The position numbers and the translations under genes were made by a program. From NCBI GenBank assembly GCA_030601755.1, contig JAUWBF010000004.1:1-64000 (forward strand): DNA of 64,000 nucleotides, in the 5' to 3' direction. Every line of letters starts with the position of its first letter. The first letter of the stretch is position 1. This stretch comes from Verrucomicrobiota bacterium (lineage in GTDB: Bacteria > Verrucomicrobiota > Verrucomicrobiia > Opitutales > Opitutaceae). The notes under the pieces are model-generated. The model was given only the letters and a program-made list of their open reading frames with translations. It did not search any database and had not been told where the DNA came from. This document shows positions 25,293 through 34,506 of this stretch, one piece after another.

Positions 25293-28200
25293 ATGAACCA
25301 CGAGGTCACCGACGACCAAAACTCTGACAACCCTCGGGGATGCAAACAGTTCTGGACTCGCCGCAAGTTGATTTGCCTGGCGGCGGTCTCCCTCGTTCCC
25401 GCCTCGCTGGTCTGGCCGGGCTGGCCGCTGCACCCGGTCGCCGCCGTGGCCGCGGGCCGTGCGCGCGACCAAGGGCTGGTTCTGCAAACGAAATCGCCGT
25501 GGCTGCGTATCCACTCCGACATGACGGCGCGTGTGACCGTCGGCTCCCTGCGGCTGGCCGACGCGGCCAATCCCGACGCGCTGTCCGCCGGGCGCGTCGA
25601 CCTCCGCTGGCAACTGGGCGGGCTCTTCTCGGGCAACCTCGCGCCGGCGTCCGTCCACATCGACGAAGTCGCCGCGCGCCTCGTCGCCGGCGAGGATGGT
25701 CTGCCGCGTTTCCTGACAATGCCCGCCGGCAACGAAACCACGCCGGCATCGGCGACGCCGTTCACTCCGGCCGATCTCTCCGGCAGCATCCTTCCGCGCA
25801 TCGACCATCCCCTCGCGCTCTCCGTCGGGCGGGTGCGCGTGGACTTGCCGCCGGGCCTGCCCGCCAAACAGGCCTCCGCAGGCCCGGTCGCGTTGGAACT
25901 CGGCCGGCCCGACGCCGACACGCTGCGAACCTCCGTTAACGTGCCCCTGCTCATCGACGACCGCCCCGGCGCGCTCGACCTCGCGCTCAACCTGCGTCTC
26001 TCCCGCGACTGGCTCGGCGATCTCGCGCTCGACGTGCAGGCCGCCCCCGCCGCCGGCCAACCGCCGCTGCGCGTCGCGTTGAAGGCCGCGCGCGATTCCG
26101 CCGACGCGCCCGCGACGCTGTCCCTGCACATCAACGACTGCGCGCCTGGCGCGTGGCTGCCGCTGCTTGGCCGCGACGACCTGCCGACCGTGGCCGGCGT
26201 CGTCGATCTCGAGTTCACCGCGCGCGGCGATCCGTTGAAAAACCGCCTCGACCACGCGGCCGCGCAAGTCGCCACCACCGGACTCACGGTCGTATCGCCA
26301 TTGATCGCACGCCCGCTCGTCGTGCCCGACACGCGGTTTGCATTGAACGTCGAGGACAACGGCGCGCGCGGCGCGATCGCGGCCTTCGCCACGCGCGCCG
26401 GCCCCTTCGCGATCCGCTCGCCCGGCATCCGCTGGGACACCGCCGGCGACACTGTTTCCGGCGAAGGCGAGATGCTCGTCGACGCCGTCCCGCTCGCGGA
26501 GCTGCTGAGCTGGCTGCCCGCCGAAACGCGCGCGCAATTGCCGCTCGCCGACGACGAGGCCGCCAAGATCGGCATCGACGCCACGCGGCTCGGGCTGCGC
26601 ATCGACGGCGACCGTCGCGACGGCCGGCCCAGGATCGCCTTCGACACCCGCGGTGGCCTCGTGCTCAACGGCAACCAACTCGTCGTCGAGGCCGGTGGCG
26701 TCATCGACACTGCCACCGGCGCGATGCAGGCCGACATCGCCGTGCCCGACTTCGTGCAGGCCCGCTGGCAACTCGCCGTCCTCCGCCGCTTCCCCGCCCC
26801 CGAGCTGGCCGCACCGCTGCGCGCCGAGGTCAAGCTCCGCGGACGCTGGCCCGACACGCTGGAAGAAGCGCGCTGGAGCGTCGTCGCCGGCGAGGGCCAC
26901 GTCGTGCCCAAGGGCCCCAGCCTGCGCTGGCTGGCAAAGCCGTTTCCGATCAGCTCGTTCACCCTCGCCGGCCGCATCGACGACGGCCTGAAAAAACTCA
27001 CCATCGAGCAACTCGCCTTCGCCAGCGGACGCGCCCGCTTCGCGCTCGACCGCACCGAGCTCAACTCCCGCCAGGCGCTCACCGCCGCCACCGCCGCCGA
27101 CACTCAGGCGCGCTTCACGCTCACTCTGGAAAACTGGTTCCCCGCCGACTTCCTCCCGCTGCTCGGACCGGAACTCGAGCAAGTCGTCGCGCCCGTCGCC
27201 ACCGACCTCGCGCGCATCGGACTCGAGCGGCTGGAAACCGGTGCCGAGGTCAACTTCCCCAGCCAACCCTGGCTCGACCCGACCATCCGCACGCTGAACG
27301 GCCGGCAAAGCGCGCTCGTGCGCGTCGGCGACGAACGCATCCCCGTCCAGGCGACCTGGACGCTCGACCCCGACACCGGTCGCGTCGCCGCGTCGTTTCA
27401 ATTGCCCAACCTCCGGCCCGACCGCCTCGCGCTGTCCGCCTTCGATCAAAGCCCCGTGCCGCCCTCCGCGCTCGACCTCGCCTTCGCCGTCAAGATCGGC
27501 GTCTCCGCCGACCCGCGCGCGCAGAGCCTCGACGCCATGGACCTGCGCGCCTCGGTCGATGTCACCGCCGAGAACGGCGCCATCAAGGCCAACCCGCTGC
27601 TCGCCGCCGACCTGCCCGTCGCCCGCATGGAGATGTCGGCCCGCGCCCGCATCCTGCCGCTGCGGCTGACCGACCTGCGCGTCTTCGCCGACTTCGCCGG
27701 CCCCACCCTGTTGATCGACGACGGCCGCGCGGACTTCGGCGCGTCCGGACTCGGCGCGATGCGCGTCGCCCTGCGCGAACTGCCGCTCGACTGGGCGCGC
27801 GCCCGCGTCCCCACGGAGTGGATACCAATCGAACTGCGCGACGCCCGCGTCGGCGGACAGCTGATCAGGCTCGACCTGCGCGCCGAGTTTCCCACGCCCT
27901 CCGGCGACGACGCCGTGCCGGATCCAACCGCGCTCGACCTCGCTGCCGAACTCCACGACCTGCGGCTCGCCCTGCCCGACAGCCCCGAGCTCTCCGTGCC
28001 GACCGTCGAGGCCCGCGGCGGCCTCGACCAACTCACCGTGCTCGTCCCGCGTGTCACGACCGACGGCGTCGAACTCACCAAGCTCCAGGCCGTCGTCGCC
28101 AAGCCCCTCGCCGTCGCCCCCCGCGCGGAGGTGTCGGGCAACGCCCGCGTCGACCTTGCCCGCATGCCCGCGCTGCTGGCGACGCCCCGCCTGCGCGAAC

Positions 28201-29750
28201 TGCTCCCGGACGGCCTCGCGCTCGACGGTCTGGCCGGCATCGTCGACGCCGGGTTCACCGCCACCGCGCCGCTTGAGCCGGCCAAGCTGCCCGCCGAACT
28301 GCGCGCCACGCTCGCCGTGAACGCCCGCGACCTCGCGCCGCCCGCCGCGCTGCTGCCGCCCGACATCCGGGTCGGCCCGACCGCACTCGCGCTCTCCGCC
28401 GACATCGCGGGCGAGAGCGCCGGCGGCAAACTCTCCATGCGCCCCTCCGCGCTAGTCGTTGCTCCGTGGCTGAACGGCCCGCCGGTGGTCGAGACGACGT
28501 TCGCGGTCACACGTCAAAAGGCCGACCTGCGCACCAGCATCGATCTTTCCAAGGTCGTGATCGAGACGCCCGAGGTTTGCTGGCGCAAGGCCGTCGGCCA
28601 ACCCGCCGCGCTCAACATCGAGGCTGCCGTCACCCTGCCCGCATCCGACACCGCCGCGCAGGTCGAGGCGTTGATCCAAGGCGAAGGCCTCGCCTTCAGT
28701 CCGCTGCGCACGCGTTTGTCGGCGGCGCTGGCCGACGAGCGCAACCCGGGCCTCAACCTCGCGCCACAGGTCGCGTTTTTCCGCCTGCGCGAGACGTCGG
28801 TCGGCCGCAGCTCGCTCGAACTCGACGTCGACCGCGCCGCCGACGGTGCGACCCGCGTCGCGCTGCGCTCACCCAAGCTCGACCTCGCCGAGTGGGTCGA
28901 GCGGCTGTCGCCGGCCATCGTCGCCTGGAACCGCGCGAGCGTCGCGCCGGCGACACCCGTTGCGACGCCGGCCGCGACATCGACAACCGCGCCGGCCGCG
29001 ATCACGCCGCTGGACCTGCCGGCGATCGACCTGCGCGCCGACATCGAGCGTATCGTGATGTCGGATACGCGGGACATCTCCGGCGTCGCCGTGGACGCCG
29101 CGCTGCGCGACGGTCTGCCCGCCCGGCTCACGTTCGCCGCCAACGCCGGCGGCGCGGCGCGCATCGATCTGCGGCTTGATCCCGCCGCGGGCCGTCACCC
29201 GTGGAGCTTCGCGATGACCGACATGGGCGGCTGGCTGCGCACGGGGGCCGCGCCGCTGGAGCGGGTGCCGTCCGCGCCCGACCTGCCGGACTCGACGCTG
29301 GAGTCGTTGCGCGCGTTGCCCGCGAGCTTCGTGGGCGGCGACATCGCGCTGCGCGGCACGGCGGATTTCCGCGACGCGGTCAACACGCTCGACGGCGGCG
29401 GTCGCGTCGACGGCCTCGTGCTGGAGCAGGAGCTGACGTTTCTGGCGCGCATCGCCGCGCTGGTGAAAAAGCGCGTGATCCTGCAAGTGCCGTTCAAGGT
29501 CTTCGACCTGCCGGCGTTCACCGTGTCGCCAAGCCGCGTGTCGTTGCAAAACATGCGCGTGGAGGGACCGCTCACGGTCACGTCGGACCGGCTCAACCTC
29601 GACTTCGCGCGCAACGAGATCGACATGGGCGGCAAGGTCCTTGGCATCGGCTTCGAGGTGGCGGGGCCGATCGACGATCCCCGCTTCTACCTCACCGAGA
29701 AAAACCTGCTCATCAAGGGCATCACCCAGCAAAACGACTTCGACTGGTGA
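25293..29750 (+). CDS. AsmA/YhdP-like giant envelope protein
   Basis: A 1485-residue protein with one N-terminal membrane anchor (ICLAAVSLVPASLVWPGW) and a long chain of beta-groove repeats rich in L.LRAD and DL.A patterns. The architecture fits the AsmA/TamB/YhdP family, whose bridge-like proteins move phospholipids between membranes. The C-terminal block (RVDGLVLEQELTFLARIAAL, GKVLGIGFEVAGPIDDPRFY) is the typical AsmA-like end. It stands alone on the plus strand; both opposite frames and the +1 frame stay open for long stretches because of high GC, and are not genes. Confidence 0.82.
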   Translation: MNHEVTDDQNSDNPRGCKQFWTRRKLICLAAVSLVPASLVWPGWPLHPVAAVAAGRARDQGLVLQTKSPWLRIHSDMTARVTVGSLRLADAANPDALSAGRVDLRWQLGGLFSGNLAPASVHIDEVAARLVAGEDGLPRFLTMPAGNETTPASATPFTPADLSGSILPRIDHPLALSVGRVRVDLPPGLPAKQASAGPVALELGRPDADTLRTSVNVPLLIDDRPGALDLALNLRLSRDWLGDLALDVQAAPAAGQPPLRVALKAARDSADAPATLSLHINDCAPGAWLPLLGRDDLPTVAGVVDLEFTARGDPLKNRLDHAAAQVATTGLTVVSPLIARPLVVPDTRFALNVEDNGARGAIAAFATRAGPFAIRSPGIRWDTAGDTVSGEGEMLVDAVPLAELLSWLPAETRAQLPLADDEAAKIGIDATRLGLRIDGDRRDGRPRIAFDTRGGLVLNGNQLVVEAGGVIDTATGAMQADIAVPDFVQARWQLAVLRRFPAPELAAPLRAEVKLRGRWPDTLEEARWSVVAGEGHVVPKGPSLRWLAKPFPISSFTLAGRIDDGLKKLTIEQLAFASGRARFALDRTELNSRQALTAATAADTQARFTLTLENWFPADFLPLLGPELEQVVAPVATDLARIGLERLETGAEVNFPSQPWLDPTIRTLNGRQSALVRVGDERIPVQATWTLDPDTGRVAASFQLPNLRPDRLALSAFDQSPVPPSALDLAFAVKIGVSADPRAQSLDAMDLRASVDVTAENGAIKANPLLAADLPVARMEMSARARILPLRLTDLRVFADFAGPTLLIDDGRADFGASGLGAMRVALRELPLDWARARVPTEWIPIELRDARVGGQLIRLDLRAEFPTPSGDDAVPDPTALDLAAELHDLRLALPDSPELSVPTVEARGGLDQLTVLVPRVTTDGVELTKLQAVVAKPLAVAPRAEVSGNARVDLARMPALLATPRLRELLPDGLALDGLAGIVDAGFTATAPLEPAKLPAELRATLAVNARDLAPPAALLPPDIRVGPTALALSADIAGESAGGKLSMRPSALVVAPWLNGPPVVETTFAVTRQKADLRTSIDLSKVVIETPEVCWRKAVGQPAALNIEAAVTLPASDTAAQVEALIQGEGLAFSPLRTRLSAALADERNPGLNLAPQVAFFRLRETSVGRSSLELDVDRAADGATRVALRSPKLDLAEWVERLSPAIVAWNRASVAPATPVATPAATSTTAPAAITPLDLPAIDLRADIERIVMSDTRDISGVAVDAALRDGLPARLTFAANAGGAARIDLRLDPAAGRHPWSFAMTDMGGWLRTGAAPLERVPSAPDLPDSTLESLRALPASFVGGDIALRGTADFRDAVNTLDGGGRVDGLVLEQELTFLARIAALVKKRVILQVPFKVFDLPAFTVSPSRVSLQNMRVEGPLTVTSDRLNLDFARNEIDMGGKVLGIGFEVAGPIDDPRFYLTEKNLLIKGITQQNDFDW

Positions 29751-29777
29751 TGCCCCCGCGGTAGCGGCGCGGGCGGC

Positions 29778-30539
29778 TCAGAAGTAGCCGCCTTTTTCAG
29801 TGATCTGGTGGACCGACTGGCCCTCGGCGACCCACGAGAAAATCTTCTTCTCGTTGGCCTTGATCTCCTCGGCGCGCACGAGGACGTCGTAGGCGATGTC
29901 GCGCGGGACGACGACCACGCCGTCGATGTCGCCAAGGACGACGTCACCGGGCTTGATCACGACGTCACCGATCTTGATCGGCAGTTGGTAGTGCGTGATG
30001 AGGCAGCGGCCGAGCGAGCCGTTCGGGATGCGGTGCTTGTAGAAGACCGGGAAGTCCTTCTCGAGGATCTGGTGCGTGTCGCGAATGCCGCCGTCGATGA
30101 TGGCGCCCTTGACGCCGAGGCCGACCGCGGTGGCGGTCATGACGCCGCCCCAGAGGGTGGCCTTCTCGTCGTTGGAGGTGTCCCACACGACCATGGTGTC
30201 GGCGGGCAGCTCGGAGATCATCTGCGTGCGGAAGGTCATCTCGCCGGTGATCTTGACGTTGGGCGCGCTCTTCACGGTGAAGGCGAGGCCGGCGACGGTG
30301 CGCTCGGGCCGCAGGGGCTTGAGGTGGCCGGGCAGGCACTGGTCGAGCAGCGCAAACTCGCGCAGCACGTCGCTGATCGCACCGGTGTAGAGCTGCTCGT
30401 AGCGGGCGAGCAGCTCCTTCACGGGGATCGGGAATTCCTTGGTCGAGACGGTCTCGCGCTGGGCGATGAGCTTCTCGAGTTTCATCATGCCCACTTCCTT
30501 TTTGTAGGCTTCGATATCGGCGTTGAGTTCCTTGGACAT
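29778..30539 (-). CDS. RraA-family aldolase (HMG/CHA aldolase-like)
   Basis: A 253-residue protein of the RraA-like fold. Key segments are YTGAISDVLREF, LWGGVMTATAVGLGVKGAII, the active-site loop DGGIRDTHQI with its Arg-Asp, and VVLGDIDGVVVVPRD with the metal-binding Asp. Family members are divalent-metal aldolases acting on 4-hydroxy-4-methyl-2-oxoglutarate or 4-carboxy-4-hydroxy-2-oxoadipate, or oxaloacetate decarboxylases. The position after SDR and mannonate-dehydratase-like genes suggests aldol cleavage of a sugar-acid intermediate. A 138-bp gap with an operator-like repeat separates it from the SDR. Confidence 0.9.
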   Translation of the reverse strand: MSKELNADIEAYKKEVGMMKLEKLIAQRETVSTKEFPIPVKELLARYEQLYTGAISDVLREFALLDQCLPGHLKPLRPERTVAGLAFTVKSAPNVKITGEMTFRTQMISELPADTMVVWDTSNDEKATLWGGVMTATAVGLGVKGAIIDGGIRDTHQILEKDFPVFYKHRIPNGSLGRCLITHYQLPIKIGDVVIKPGDVVLGDIDGVVVVPRDIAYDVLVRAEEIKANEKKIFSWVAEGQSVHQITEKGGYF

Positions 30540-30606
30540 AAGTTCGGTGCGGGTTGGGTTTGGCCGCGCTGCGGCCGGATGGAGGGTTCGGGTTCGGGTT
30601 CGGGGA

Positions 30607-30641
30607 AAATAAATACTAACCAGATACGTTAGTTTTTATTT
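30607..30641 (-). promoter_or_regulatory. AT-rich inverted repeat before the RraA gene
   Basis: Two 14-base arms (30607-30620 and 30628-30641) pair with one mismatch around CAGATAC; the inner part is ACTAAC/GTTAGT. The GC-poor arms argue against a terminator. It lies 70-100 bp upstream of the RraA start and is probably a regulator site (IclR or GntR type). Confidence 0.55.
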
Positions 30642-30677
30642 CGGGCCCGGGTGGCTGGGTGGTGGTTGCGGGTTGGG

Positions 30678-31448
30678 TCAGGCGAGGCCGAGGCCGCCGT
30701 CGACGAAGAGGTTTTGGCCGGTGATGTAGCGACCGGCGTCGGAACAAAGGAGCAGGGCCGCGCCCACGCAGTCGGCGCTTTCGCCGAAGAAACGCGCGGG
30801 GATGGCCGCGCGGACCTGCGCCGCGTAGTCGGGGTTGGCCAGCGCGTCGTTATTGCGGTCGGTGAGGATGACGCCGGGCGCGAGATTGTTGAGGGTGACG
30901 CCGGACGCGGCGAGGGGCTTGGCGAGGCCGGTGGCGAGCGCGGTCTGCGCGTGCTTGAGCGACGAATACGGCAGCATCTCCGGGTGCGGGCGGAGCTCCT
31001 GCACGCTGCCGATGGTGAGCACGCGACCCCACTTGGCGGCGGTCATGGCGGGCACGCAGAGCTGCAGGAGTTCGAGACTGGAGCGGTAGTTGACCGCGTA
31101 GTGGCGGTCCACTTCCTCGCGGGTAAAATCGGTCCAGTTTTTCTTGGTTTGGATCGAGGCGTTGAGGATTAAAATATCGATGCCGCCGAGGGCGGCCTGC
31201 GTCGCGTCATAAACGCGACGCGCGGCGTCGTCGGCGGCGAGGTCCGCCTGCACCACGCCGGAGCGGCGGCCGGCGGCGGCGACTTGGGCGGCGACTGCGT
31301 TGGCCTGGTCGGCGTTGCCGGTGTAGTGAACCATCACGTCGGCGCCGGCCTCGGCGAGGGCGACGGCGATCGCAGCGCCGATGCCGCGGGACGAACCGGT
31401 GACGAGCGCGTGTTTGCCGGTGAGATCAAAGGAGGCGGGAAGTTTCAT
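30678..31448 (-). CDS. SDR-family oxidoreductase
   Basis: A 256-residue classical short-chain dehydrogenase: cofactor motif TGSSRGIGAAIAVAL, NAS in ILILNASIQ, catalytic Ser-Tyr-Lys in IGSVQ and YSSLKHAQ, and C-terminal YITGQNLFVDGGL. Likely oxidises a sugar-acid hydroxyl, by context an aldonate or a 2-keto-3-deoxy derivative. It lies 9 bases after the UxuA-like gene in the same operon. Confidence 0.92.
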   Translation of the reverse strand: MKLPASFDLTGKHALVTGSSRGIGAAIAVALAEAGADVMVHYTGNADQANAVAAQVAAAGRRSGVVQADLAADDAARRVYDATQAALGGIDILILNASIQTKKNWTDFTREEVDRHYAVNYRSSLELLQLCVPAMTAAKWGRVLTIGSVQELRPHPEMLPYSSLKHAQTALATGLAKPLAASGVTLNNLAPGVILTDRNNDALANPDYAAQVRAAIPARFFGESADCVGAALLLCSDAGRYITGQNLFVDGGLGLA

Positions 31449-31457
31449 GGCGGGGGT

Positions 31458-32426
31458 TTAGACGTAGGAGATGCGGTGCGCATCGAGGATGCCCTTCATG
31501 TAGCCGACGGCGAAGAGACGGCCGAGCTGGGCGTAGCCGTGCGGGAGGTCTTCCTCGCCGGCCATGGAGGGCACGTGGTCGACGCGGATGGGGCCGGTGA
31601 AGCCGAGGTCGGCGTAGAGCTTGAGCTGCGCGGCCATGTCGGTCGGTCCGTTGTCGTGGAAGGTCTCGGTGAAGTCCTCGCGCGTGCCCTCGACGTCGCG
31701 GAAATGCACGAAGACGATTTTTGGCGAGAAGCGGCGCGCGGTGGCGACGATGTCCTCACCCATGGCGCGAAAGTTGGCCTGACAATAAGTGATGCCGTGC
31801 GCCGGCGAATCGCTGAACGCCATGGCGCGGGCAAAGGCATCGGCCGAGGTGAGGATGCGACCCACGCCGCGCAACGGCGAGAGGGGCGGGTCGTCGGGGT
31901 GCAGGCCCATCTTTACACCGGCCTGCTCGGCGACGGGCAGGACGCGGGTGATGAAGTATTCATAATTCTCCCACAGCTTTTCCTCGGTGACGCGCAGCGC
32001 GGGCGCGACGGGCTCGGGGTCGACGGCTTCGAGACGGAATCGGTTGCTGACGGCGCCGCCACGGGCGGGCACGTGCGGATCGGTGCGATACCAGCCGATG
32101 GTCGCCATGAAGTTGTAGCAGAGCAGGCCGATGCCGAGCTCGCCCATGTTGCGCAGCATTTGCTGGTAGCGGGCGATGTCGTCGTCGCGGCCGGGCTGGC
32201 CGAGCTTGATGCGCTGCATGTCGAACTGGTCGCCCTCGAGGCCGACGAGCTTGAGGCCGGCGTCGGCGAAGCGGTCGCGAATGGTGCGGAGCGCGTCGAG
32301 GTTGTCGGGCGCGGGCAGTCCGGTGAGGTCGGGCGCGCACTTGCAGATGGCGTGGGTGACGCCGACCTGGAGGGCGAGCCGCCACGAGCGGTCGGGGGTG
32401 GCGGGCAGGAAGTCGGCGAGGATCAT
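31458..32426 (-). CDS. Mannonate dehydratase family (UxuA-like)
   Basis: A 322-residue TIM-barrel protein of the mannonate dehydratase / sugar-phosphate isomerase fold. Metal and substrate residues appear in KMGLHPDDPPLSP, GITYCQANFRAMGED, FVHFRDVEGT and IRVDHVPSM, matching the UxuA pattern (His, Cys, His, Asp). It would dehydrate D-mannonate to 2-keto-3-deoxygluconate, though the neighbours suggest a related sugar acid. Overlaps the IclR gene by ATGA. Confidence 0.87.
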   Translation of the reverse strand: MILADFLPATPDRSWRLALQVGVTHAICKCAPDLTGLPAPDNLDALRTIRDRFADAGLKLVGLEGDQFDMQRIKLGQPGRDDDIARYQQMLRNMGELGIGLLCYNFMATIGWYRTDPHVPARGGAVSNRFRLEAVDPEPVAPALRVTEEKLWENYEYFITRVLPVAEQAGVKMGLHPDDPPLSPLRGVGRILTSADAFARAMAFSDSPAHGITYCQANFRAMGEDIVATARRFSPKIVFVHFRDVEGTREDFTETFHDNGPTDMAAQLKLYADLGFTGPIRVDHVPSMAGEEDLPHGYAQLGRLFAVGYMKGILDAHRISYV

Positions 32427-33256
32427 GCGGCGACGGGTTGGTTGCCTTGCAACTGCGCGGAGCAGGCGGCGGCCGCGAGGAGGAGTTTTTCGCGGTGGGC
32501 CTTGGAGCGCTTGCCGGCAAAGTCATCCGCGAAGCCGACGATGGTGAACACGCCGACGATGGCGCCGCGCTGGCCGCGGACGGGCGCGGAGAGGGCGTGC
32601 ACGCTGGGTTGATAGCCGCCGAAGTCGGCGCAGGCGCCGGTGCGCCGGCACTCGGCGATGCGCTTGTCGACGTCGGCGCGGGTCTGGTGGCCCCAGCACT
32701 CGGACGGGGCCCCGTCGAGGAGGCGGTTGCGCTCGGCGGCGGACAGCTCGCTGATGAGGGCCGCGCCGGAGGAGCCGAGCGCGAGGTGAAAGGTCGCGCC
32801 GACGCGCACGGACACGGCGGTCTCGCGGGGCGACTCGACGCGCGCGAGGGCGATGGCGCGGTCGTCCTGGCGCACGGAGAGTTTGGCGGCGAGGCCGGTG
32901 TCGGCGGCGAGCCGCGCGAGGTGAGGCCGCGCGGCCTCGATGAGGAACTCGTGGCTGGCGAGCGGCTGGAGCAGCGGCAGGAGGCCGAAGGACAATTCGT
33001 GGCGTCCACCGGGCGCGGCGCGCACCCAGTCCTCGGCCAGGAAGGTCTGGAGGATGCGGTAAACCGACGAGGTGGGGATGCCGAGCGAGAGGGCCAGCGC
33101 CTTGGTCGTGGTTTCCTCACGGCCCTCGGCGACCGCCTTGAGGACGGCAACGGCCTTTTTCAGGATGGGAACGGTGTGATCCGGCATGGCGGGAGGTTCG
33201 GGTTCGCGATCAAGCATGGCCGGATCGGCGTTGGGCTCAAGTTGGGTATTGGACAC
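32423..33256 (-). CDS. IclR-family transcriptional regulator
   Basis: A 277-residue IclR protein. An N-terminal winged HTH (ILKKAVAVLKAVAEG, ALALSLGIPTSSVYRILQTF) is followed by the GAF-like effector domain (LGSSGAALISELSAAERNRL, ALSAPVRGQRGAIVGVFTIV). The GTG at 33256 gives the longest frame; ATG 33217 or 33187 (MPDHTVP) is equally possible. First gene of the UxuA-SDR-RraA cluster and probably its regulator. Confidence 0.9.
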   Translation of the reverse strand: MSNTQLEPNADPAMLDREPEPPAMPDHTVPILKKAVAVLKAVAEGREETTTKALALSLGIPTSSVYRILQTFLAEDWVRAAPGGRHELSFGLLPLLQPLASHEFLIEAARPHLARLAADTGLAAKLSVRQDDRAIALARVESPRETAVSVRVGATFHLALGSSGAALISELSAAERNRLLDGAPSECWGHQTRADVDKRIAECRRTGACADFGGYQPSVHALSAPVRGQRGAIVGVFTIVGFADDFAGKRSKAHREKLLLAAAACSAQLQGNQPVAA

Positions 33257-33463
33257 AATTTTTCATTAGCGAATTCACACTATGGCAAAGCCGGCGGCGA
33301 CAAAGTCCGGTTTCAGCTCGCGGGCATGGCCGCGTGACAACGTGGTTGCGCGCCGATGGCTCCATCCAGGGCGGGTCGCGGGAGATGACCGTGCCTCGCC
33401 CGGCAGCCGGGAGCATCGACGGTCCGGAGCGTCGCAATACGCGCGGGGCGCCGGCGGGGAAGT

Positions 33464-34387
33464 TTATTCGATATCAGCGCCGGTGAGCTCGTCGTAGACC
33501 GCGCCCAGCGCGTCACGAAAGCGCGCGGTATTGGGCAGTTCCCAGTCGGCGTAGCCGGGCAGGCCGGTGCGGGCGAGGATCTGCACGCGGGGCTTGCGCA
33601 CGACGATCTCGCTTTGCACGAGGTCGCGCAGGCGTTCGAGGAAATCGGCGAAGACGAGCAGGTCGCGTCGGTCGCCGGTGACGCCATGGGCGGCGTGGCC
33701 GTGGCCGTAGATGTAGATCGTGTCGCGCTCGTAACGGGAAGGCAGCTCGCGCAGGAGCCGGATCCACGCCTGCACGTCGGCACCGCCGGGGTGGTCGATC
33801 ACGGGATACACGCGGTTGAAGACAAGGTCGCCAAGATGGACGACGTTGGCCTTTTGAAAATGCACGGTGGCGTCGCCGGCGGTGTGCGCGGGGCCGACGT
33901 GGCGGGCCTCGACGGTCTCGTCGCCGAGGTCGAGCCGCCAGGTGCGCTCGAAGAGCTCGGTGGCGTAGACTTGCTTGGCTAGGGTGAGATCGCGCTCGGC
34001 GCGGGCGCGTTGCAAGGCGGGCACGTAGGCGTGCGCGACGTGGCGGGCGGCGGCGGGCGCGAGCACGGGATTGCCGGCGGTGTGGTCGGGGTGGTGATGG
34101 GTGTTGATGAGCACGTCGAGCGCGCGGTCATCGCGTCCGGGTAGGCCTTGCAAAAAATCGCGCGCGGTGTCGGGGAACTGGCTGTCGACGGCGAGCAGGG
34201 CGTCGGGCGAGGCCAGCCAGCCGATGGTGCCGCCACGGGCGACGTAGGTGCCCACGCCGCGGCGCAGGGGCGTGAACCGGCCGGATTCATCGGGTCCGCC
34301 CGCCGGGGCCGCCGCGAGGCGGGGGCGAGTCAGCAGGCCGGCGCCCAGAAGGAGCGCGGAGCTGCGGATGAAATCACGGCGATGCAT
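33464..34387 (-). CDS. Metallo-beta-lactamase-fold hydrolase with Tat signal
   Basis: A 307-residue protein. MHRRDFIRSSALLLGAGLL is a twin-arginine leader. The metal motif is THHHPDHTAG, with further ligands in GPAHTAGDA and YIYGHGHAAHG. It belongs to the periplasmic MBL-fold hydrolases related to quinoprotein relay enzymes. Start chosen at MHRRDF; six more codons are open upstream. Monocistronic, divergent from the MFS gene. Confidence 0.88.
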   Translation of the reverse strand: MHRRDFIRSSALLLGAGLLTRPRLAAAPAGGPDESGRFTPLRRGVGTYVARGGTIGWLASPDALLAVDSQFPDTARDFLQGLPGRDDRALDVLINTHHHPDHTAGNPVLAPAAARHVAHAYVPALQRARAERDLTLAKQVYATELFERTWRLDLGDETVEARHVGPAHTAGDATVHFQKANVVHLGDLVFNRVYPVIDHPGGADVQAWIRLLRELPSRYERDTIYIYGHGHAAHGVTGDRRDLLVFADFLERLRDLVQSEIVVRKPRVQILARTGLPGYADWELPNTARFRDALGAVYDELTGADIE

Positions 34388-34506
34388 GGGCAAGGTATGA
34401 AACACCCAGACGGCCTAGGCCAAGTCTTACCTTGTTCAGGGGAGTGGGGTTGAGCCTCCCAGCGGTTTTGACGGCGGGGGCGAGTTGTGACGTGTTGGTT
34501 TCTCCC

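Noticed and set aside
25272-29732. Long antisense and shifted frames (up to 900 codons) over the AsmA-like gene
   Set aside because: High GC removes stop codons in all frames. The translations are Arg/Gly/Glu-rich without family resemblance, and the plus-strand frame has a clear anchor and AsmA-like end.
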